A DNA stretch of 64,000 bases from Myxococcales bacterium. GTDB lineage: Bacteria; Myxococcota_A; Polyangia; Haliangiales; Haliangiaceae. The notes under the pieces are model-generated. The model made no database searches. It saw only the letters and a program-made list of their open reading frames with translations, and was not told where the DNA came from. Position numbers and translations under genes: made by a program. This document shows positions 51,205-64,000 of this stretch, piece by piece. Where the stretch lies: NCBI GenBank assembly GCA_016720595.1, contig JADKKI010000005.1, forward strand, positions 186,001-250,000, read 5' to 3'. Within the stretch, counting starts at the first letter, position 1. Each line of letters begins with the position of its first letter.

Positions 51205-52209
51205 ATGCGCCTCCCGACCCTGCTCCTGTCCCTGATGGTCCCGCTGGCCGCGTGCGGCAGCGACGACGCGGTCCACCATCTCCCGGACGGACCGCCGGTG
51301 CCCGAGGCGGCCAAGGGCATCTACCTGACCAGCGCGGCGGGGAACCAGATCAGCGTGTTCCCGCTGGGGGCGACCGGCAACACGGCGCCGATGCGGACGA
51401 TCGTCGGGGCTGCGACCGGCCTGTCGTTGCCGATCGGCATCGAGATCGACGACCTCACGGGCGACCTCTACGTGGGGAACCGGTCGGGCGGCAACGTCCT
51501 GGTGTTCTCCGACATGGCCGATGGCAACGTTGCACCGCTCCGCACGCTGACCGCACCGGGGCTCGGCGCCGCGCAGGACGTGGTGGTCCTGCCCGGCGGC
51601 GACGTGCTCGTCTCGTGCTGCCCGACGTGTGGTCAGGGCGCGGGGGGCCAGCCGGGCGTGTTCCACTTTGCCAAGGGGGCGAGCACCAGCGACGCGGTTC
51701 TCGGTGGACCGTCCAACGCCAACACGGGCCTCACCGTCCCGAGCTCGCTCGCATATGACAGTGAGAGCTCGGAGCTCTACGTGGGGAACTCGTTCGGCGG
51801 TGCGATCGAGACGTTCGCGATCACGGACGTGGGAGACGTCGCTCCGAAGCGGACGTTCCAGCCCGGCGGGATCGGCAACCTCCAGTCTCTGGCCTACGCC
51901 GCGGGCACCTTGTTCGCGACGACGCCGGGCGGCGTGATCCTCCAGTTCGCGGCGAGCTCCACCGGCAACGCGACGGCGGCATCCGCGATCATGAACGGCG
52001 GGCCGCTCAACGTCGGCTACCCGGCGGGGATCTCGATCGACCTGAGCGAGTCGCCGCCAGTGATCTACCTCGTGGACTACGCCGCGAACGCGCTGCACGT
52101 GATCCACACCGCGGGCACGGCGCCGAACCTGACGGTGGCGAGCGTCGACACCCTGGTCGGTGCGGCGACCGGGCTCTCGCAGCCGATCGCGGTTCGCGTC
52201 GTGAAGTAG
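51205..52209 (+). CDS. Beta-propeller (NHL/SMP-30-like) lipoprotein
   Basis: A 334-residue lipoprotein (LLLSLMVPLAACG). The mature part is a repeated four-strand pattern of propeller type: IYLTSAAGNQISVFPLGATG, IEIDDLTGDLYVGNRSGGNV, LAYDSESSELYVGNSFGGAIE, ISIDLSESPPVIYLVDYAAN. The LYVGN block occurs twice at equivalent positions. It is likely a surface binding scaffold; no catalytic residues are evident. I start at ATG 51205 rather than 51196 because TACGAT sits seven bases upstream and the shorter form gives a clean signal. Confidence 0.75.
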   Translation: MRLPTLLLSLMVPLAACGSDDAVHHLPDGPPVPEAAKGIYLTSAAGNQISVFPLGATGNTAPMRTIVGAATGLSLPIGIEIDDLTGDLYVGNRSGGNVLVFSDMADGNVAPLRTLTAPGLGAAQDVVVLPGGDVLVSCCPTCGQGAGGQPGVFHFAKGASTSDAVLGGPSNANTGLTVPSSLAYDSESSELYVGNSFGGAIETFAITDVGDVAPKRTFQPGGIGNLQSLAYAAGTLFATTPGGVILQFAASSTGNATAASAIMNGGPLNVGYPAGISIDLSESPPVIYLVDYAANALHVIHTAGTAPNLTVASVDTLVGAATGLSQPIAVRVVK

Positions 52210-52232
52210 CGTAGCGACGCGGTCCGCCGTGA

Positions 52233-52694
52233 TCAGGGCGTCGCGGAGCCGGCGCCCGCAGGGGACGGCGCCGGCGTGGGATCCGCGGGGGGCGGCGTGG
52301 GCGTCGGGGGCGGGGTCGGCGTCGGCGTGGGCGTCGGCGTCGGCGTGCCGGTCTTGGGCGCGTCGGTCTTGGGGACGATCACCGGCGGGGGTGGCTTGTC
52401 TTCCTCGGAGGTCGAGACCGTGGCGATGAAGCCAACGAGGCCGAGCAGGATGAGGCCGAGCCCGAGGTCACCGAGGACGGTCGCCTTGGTCTTGCAGCTG
52501 TCATCGGGCTGGCCGCCCGGAGCGCTCGACATGTCGCAATCGGCGCCGCTGTTGACCGCGTAGAGCAGCGCGATGCCGCCGGCGAGCGCGCCGCCCTCGG
52601 CGAGCTTCGCGTACATCCGGTGCTGCGCGTTGTTCGGAAAGCACGCCCCAGCGAGGAGCGACAGCGAGAGGGCGGAGGCAACGACGGCGCGCAT
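52233..52694 (-). CDS. Small lipoprotein with two membrane-like segments and PT-rich tail
   Basis: A 153-residue lipoprotein (LSLSLLAGACFP). Two hydrophobic segments (AEGGALAGGIALLYAV and LGDLGLGLILLGLVGFIATV) are followed by a Pro/Thr repeat tail (TPTPTPTPTPPPTPTPPP) coded by G-rich DNA on the opposite strand. It resembles the membrane end of the TPR/PEGA proteins at 40-42 kb without their TPRs. GATACA lies nine bases before the ATG. Function unknown. Confidence 0.65.
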   Translation of the reverse strand: MRAVVASALSLSLLAGACFPNNAQHRMYAKLAEGGALAGGIALLYAVNSGADCDMSSAPGGQPDDSCKTKATVLGDLGLGLILLGLVGFIATVSTSEEDKPPPPVIVPKTDAPKTGTPTPTPTPTPTPPPTPTPPPADPTPAPSPAGAGSATP

Positions 52695-52757
52695 GCCGGC
52701 GGTTGTATCAGATGCCGACCGGGCCCGGTATCGGCGACCCTGCGACACCCTGGGGCA

Positions 52758-53495
52758 TCAGCGCGGGAGTAGCGCGGAGGCGGTGATCACCTGGTCGGCG
52801 CGCTGTGCGAACGCGACGGCGCCGCCGATCCGCCAGCTCGGCTCGAGCTTGATCGTCATCGTGCCGCGCGCACCCGCGGCGGCGACCCGCACGAGGCGAC
52901 GGACCACGCGGTCGCTCCCGAGCGTCTCGCCGGCGTTCTCGCCGCGCGGCACCCTGGTCTTGGTGCCGTCCTCCCACAACGCCACCAGCACCTCGGCGTC
53001 GGCAGGTGCGGTGACCGCGATCTCGAGCGACGCTGCGGTCCAGGTCGCCGTGGTCGCGAGCAGTGCAGGGCGAGGGGCCTTCGCGATCGCGGCCTGGATC
53101 GACACCAGGTTGGAGCCGACCATCCCCACGTGGCCGCCGACCACGAGCTCGGGCGTGTAGATCCGATCATCGCCGAGTGCGTGCGCGTACCTGCGCTGTC
53201 GCTCGGTCCACGCCGGGGACGCGAACGGGTCCGGCCAGCCGAGCTCGTCCCAGTAATCGACATGGAACGACAGCGGGGCGAGCGACGATCCGGTGGCCGC
53301 GAGCTTGGTGAGGATCCGGTCCGCGGGCGGGCAGGAGCTGCAGCCCTGCGAGGTGAACAGCTCGAGCACGAGCGGGCCACCGGGAGAATCCGGTCCACGC
53401 GGCGTGCCCTCCGCTGCCGAGCAGCCGAGGGAGAGCACCGGGACGGCGAGCAGACCGACGAGGCAAACGAGGCTCAGAGATCGGTGTCCGCGCAT
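52758..53495 (-). CDS. DUF1223-family exported protein
   Basis: A 245-residue secreted protein with a lipoprotein-like signal (LLAVPVLSLGCSAA). The DUF1223 hallmark is unmistakable: LVLELFTSQGCSSCPPADRIL, a thioredoxin-like CxxC (CSSC), then FHVDYWDELGWPDPFASP, RQRRYA, IYTPELVVGGH. The family has a thioredoxin-like fold and unknown function; a periplasmic thiol role is inferred. It follows the aldolase gene after 71 bases on the same strand but shows no obvious tie to the microcompartment genes. The 5' extension of this frame is antisense and rejected. Confidence 0.88.
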   Translation of the reverse strand: MRGHRSLSLVCLVGLLAVPVLSLGCSAAEGTPRGPDSPGGPLVLELFTSQGCSSCPPADRILTKLAATGSSLAPLSFHVDYWDELGWPDPFASPAWTERQRRYAHALGDDRIYTPELVVGGHVGMVGSNLVSIQAAIAKAPRPALLATTATWTAASLEIAVTAPADAEVLVALWEDGTKTRVPRGENAGETLGSDRVVRRLVRVAAAGARGTMTIKLEPSWRIGGAVAFAQRADQVITASALLPR

Positions 53496-53566
53496 GGTGG
53501 GCCTACGCAGGGCCGCACCGAAGGTTACCGGCGACGTTCCCGACGACGTCCCCGACCTTGTGGAGG

Positions 53567-54417
<851 letters not shown>

Positions 54418-54421
<4 letters not shown>

Positions 54422-54726
54422 CGCCGGGATCCAGTGTCGCCTGTGGCGCCTGTGTCGCCCGTATCGACCGCGTCGACGATGCCGACGATGATCGAGCGGA
54501 TCGGGGTCTGATCACCTTGCTGCAGGATCTGGCGGACGCCGTTGCCCTCGGTGAGCACCAGCACCTTGTCGCCAACCCCGGCCTGGACGTGATCGATCGC
54601 GACGAAGCTCGGACCTGCGTCCGCGCCGCGCTCGTCGAGAGGCTGCACCACGAACAGGGGGTGCCCGGCGAAGGCCGGGTGCTTGACGGTGGCCCACATC
54701 GGGCCGACGACGCGGCAGGCCTTCAC
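54418..54726 (-). CDS. Microcompartment vertex protein, EutN/CcmL family (BMC-P), copy 1
   Basis: A 102-residue pentameric shell-vertex protein. The fold signature is continuous: [71 protein letters not shown] short Asp/Thr/Gly tail ([14 protein letters not shown]) is coded by small repeats. Start is GTG 54726, sharing a GTGA overlap with the upstream copy; the stop overlaps the aldolase start. Vertex proteins cap the 12 corners of the shell. The hexamer-forming shell genes (BMC-H, BMC-T) are not in the window, so they must lie elsewhere. Confidence 0.95.
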
Positions 54727-55010
54727 GGGCGGGCCTTCACGGGAGCCGGGACATCGACGCCGTCGACGATGCCGACGATGGCCGCATCGACCGGGACGAA
54801 CCACGGATCGCAGGCGAGGGCGGCCTCGCGCGAGCCGACGAGGTAGACCAGATCTCCGACCCCGGCCTGCACGCGATCGACCGCCGCCTGGACGTCGCCC
54901 ACCGCGGTGCCGTGCTCGTCCACCGGCTGGACCAGGAGCAGCTTGGTCCCCGCGAGGCCTTCGGCCTTGCGCTCGGCGACGACGGTGCCCTTGACGATCC
55001 CGAGGTACAT
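54723..55010 (-). CDS. Microcompartment vertex protein, EutN/CcmL family (BMC-P), copy 2
   Basis: A 95-residue paralogue of the next gene: MYLGIVKGTVVAERKAEGLAG at the start, KLLLVQPVDEHG, VDRVQAGVGDLVYLVGSREAA, FVPVDAAIVGIVDGVD. Its loop lacks the EGNGVRQ segment of the other copy and instead has REAALACDPWF, so the two are different subtypes and may form distinct pentamers. ATG at 55010 is preceded by TAAGGTG and a promoter (TTGAGC-N16-TATGGT) just behind the pseudokinase stop. In Haliangium ochraceum two BMC-P genes likewise form a satellite pair away from the main shell locus (from memory). Confidence 0.94.
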   Translation of the reverse strand: MYLGIVKGTVVAERKAEGLAGTKLLLVQPVDEHGTAVGDVQAAVDRVQAGVGDLVYLVGSREAALACDPWFVPVDAAIVGIVDGVDVPAPVKARP

Positions 55011-55024
55011 CGGACCGGCACCTT

Positions 55025-55052
55025 ACCATAGGGCCGCGGCGCGCTGGCTCAA
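55025..55052 (-). promoter_or_regulatory. Promoter TTGAGC-N16-TATGGT before the microcompartment genes
   Basis: On the minus strand TTGAGC (55052-55047) and TATGGT (55030-55025) are 16 bases apart, in the 38-base gap between the pseudokinase stop and the vertex-protein ATG. It would give a very short leader carrying part of AAGGTG. It allows shell and aldolase genes to be transcribed apart from the TPR/pseudokinase pair. Confidence 0.55.
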
Positions 55053-56079
55053 TCGCCGTCGGAGAACGCGACGCAGCGACGGCCGAGCAGCGGGATCACC
55101 GCAGCGATCGAGGTGACGCGAACGACCTCGAGCTGGCACTGATCGCAGTGCCGTGTGCTCGCGTCGGCGGTCGGCGCGAGGTCCTCCCAGCGGCGGGCGC
55201 AGCGATTGCCGACGACGCCGATCGACTCGCGGGGAGCGAGCTGGGGCCGCGGGCGTCCCGCGACGATCCGGGCAGTGGCCGACCGGAGGTCGCCAGGCAG
55301 CGTGCAGGCAGCGAGGGCGTGGGCGAACGCGGCGGGATCGGGGAACCGGTCGGCCGGCGTACGCGCGACGCCACGCACGAGCGCGGCCGCGAGGCGAGGA
55401 TCGGTGGTCACGGGGGGCGGCGCGAGGCGGCCCTCGCGGATCGCGGTGAGCAGCGCGAAGTCGGAGTCGGCGGTCACGGGGTGGCGCCCGGTCAGCGCGG
55501 CATGGAGCGTCACCGCGAGCTGATAGACGTCGGTCGCCGGCGAGACCTCGTGCCCGAGCACCTGCTCGGGGGCGAGCCAGCGCAGGCCGGTGACCACGTG
55601 TCCACGCCCGACGTAGTTGCGGAGCCGACTGGTGTTCACGAATGCGATCGGCGCCACCAGTCGGGCGCGACCATCGGGCCCGATGATCAAGCTCTCGTCG
55701 TTCGCGCGGCGATGCACGAAGCCCGGGGCGTGGGCAGCCATCGCCGTGAGCGCGCGCGCGATCTCGATGATCTCGGAGACTACCCAGGTCTCGCGGTCGG
55801 CCGGCACATCCGCGAGCGCCTGCGCGGCACGCACCAGGTGAGGTCCGCGCTCGTCCCCGGTGGTGATCCGCACCGGACGGGCGGCATCGAGCGCGTGGAT
55901 CGGGATCACACGGTCGTGCGACCAGCCGACCCAGCGCTGCGTCTGGGCGACCAGCTCGTCGAGCCATTCGGGATCATCGTCCTCGTGGTGGAGGACGACG
56001 TTGCGGAGCTCGTCGCCGTCACGCGCGAGCCAGCGCTCGCCGCGGGTCTCGAGGCCGAGCCTCTCGAGGTACTCGAGGC

Positions 56080-56083
<4 letters not shown>
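55049..56083 (-). CDS. Ser/Thr pseudokinase with C-terminal Cys cluster
   Basis: A 344-residue kinase-fold protein without the catalytic residues. There is no glycine loop or VAIK lysine; HRD reads HRRAND (124-129), and the DFG position reads VAPIAF (143-148). The structural WLAPEQV (169-175), the helix-F Asp (ATDVYQLA) and the C-lobe Arg (ADRFPD) are kept, so the fold is likely intact. The last ~60 residues hold NRCARRW and, further on, HCDQCQLEV: one single Cys and a CxxC, possibly a zinc site. GTG start at 56083 overlaps the giant TPR gene (GTGA). A regulatory or scaffold role next to the shell genes is plausible but inferred. Confidence 0.78.

Positions 56084-64000
<7,917 letters not shown>

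Overview
The window reads as chromosomal DNA of a high-GC, predatory-type myxobacterium (Myxococcota), most like the Haliangium/Kofleriaceae branch. The pointers are several Ser/Thr kinases with periplasmic tails, many small lipoproteins with low-complexity linkers, TPR proteins of giant size, a MoxR/Bat operon, and a pair of bacterial-microcompartment vertex proteins in a satellite position, as in Haliangium ochraceum. This placement is inference from gene content; no rRNA or other phylogenetic marker is present. Coding density is high and long antisense shadow ORFs are everywhere, as expected for GC-rich DNA. I found no rRNA, tRNA, phage or CRISPR array.

Layout. 1-6.4 kb: a REP-associated (HUH) transposase, a PHP phosphoesterase, a Ser/Thr kinase with a TonB-like periplasmic end, a 51-bp direct repeat, an AlaX-type editing protein and a ComEC-like metallo-beta-lactamase lipoprotein. 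6.4-16.3 kb (minus): a seven-gene chain moxR, DUF58, BatD-like lipoprotein, batA, batB, TPR/coiled-coil lipoprotein, batD-TPR-SH3 fusion; six of the genes are joined by 1-4 nt overlaps. 16.5-22.4 kb: TonB-like lipoprotein, a MATE transporter with a structured leader, several secreted proteins of unknown role, and a MotB/OmpA-type protein. 22.4-29.8 kb (minus): CPA2 antiporter, a zinc ribbon, a 40-residue membrane protein, a 1,092-residue protein ending in a kinase domain, and a PhoD-type phosphatase. 30-36 kb: esterase, a copper monooxygenase-like (PHM fold) lipoprotein, TraB/GumN protein, and a WxxGxW repeat protein. 36-40 kb: coupled 5'-nucleotidase / class II DAHP synthase / membrane TPR protein. 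40-45 kb (minus): pyruvate kinase, Ser/Thr kinase and two paralogous TPR/PEGA-like proteins. 45-50 kb: coupled nucleotidase / lipoprotein / outer-membrane barrel. 50-53.5 kb: 3D-domain protein, propeller lipoprotein, DUF1223 protein. 53.5-64 kb (minus): a giant TPR protein (cut by the window end), a pseudokinase with a zinc-ribbon-like tail, two EutN/CcmL vertex proteins and a class II aldolase with a candidate encapsulation peptide.

Two things stand out. First, the microcompartment satellite operon at 53.6-55.0 kb, with overlapping genes and a recognisable promoter, placed directly behind a pseudokinase/TPR pair. Second, a recurrent start architecture: at about eighteen genes a -10-like hexamer lies 6-9 nt before the start codon with no Shine-Dalgarno sequence, which predicts widespread leaderless transcripts. 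Gene starts below were chosen with that in mind and are marked where uncertain.
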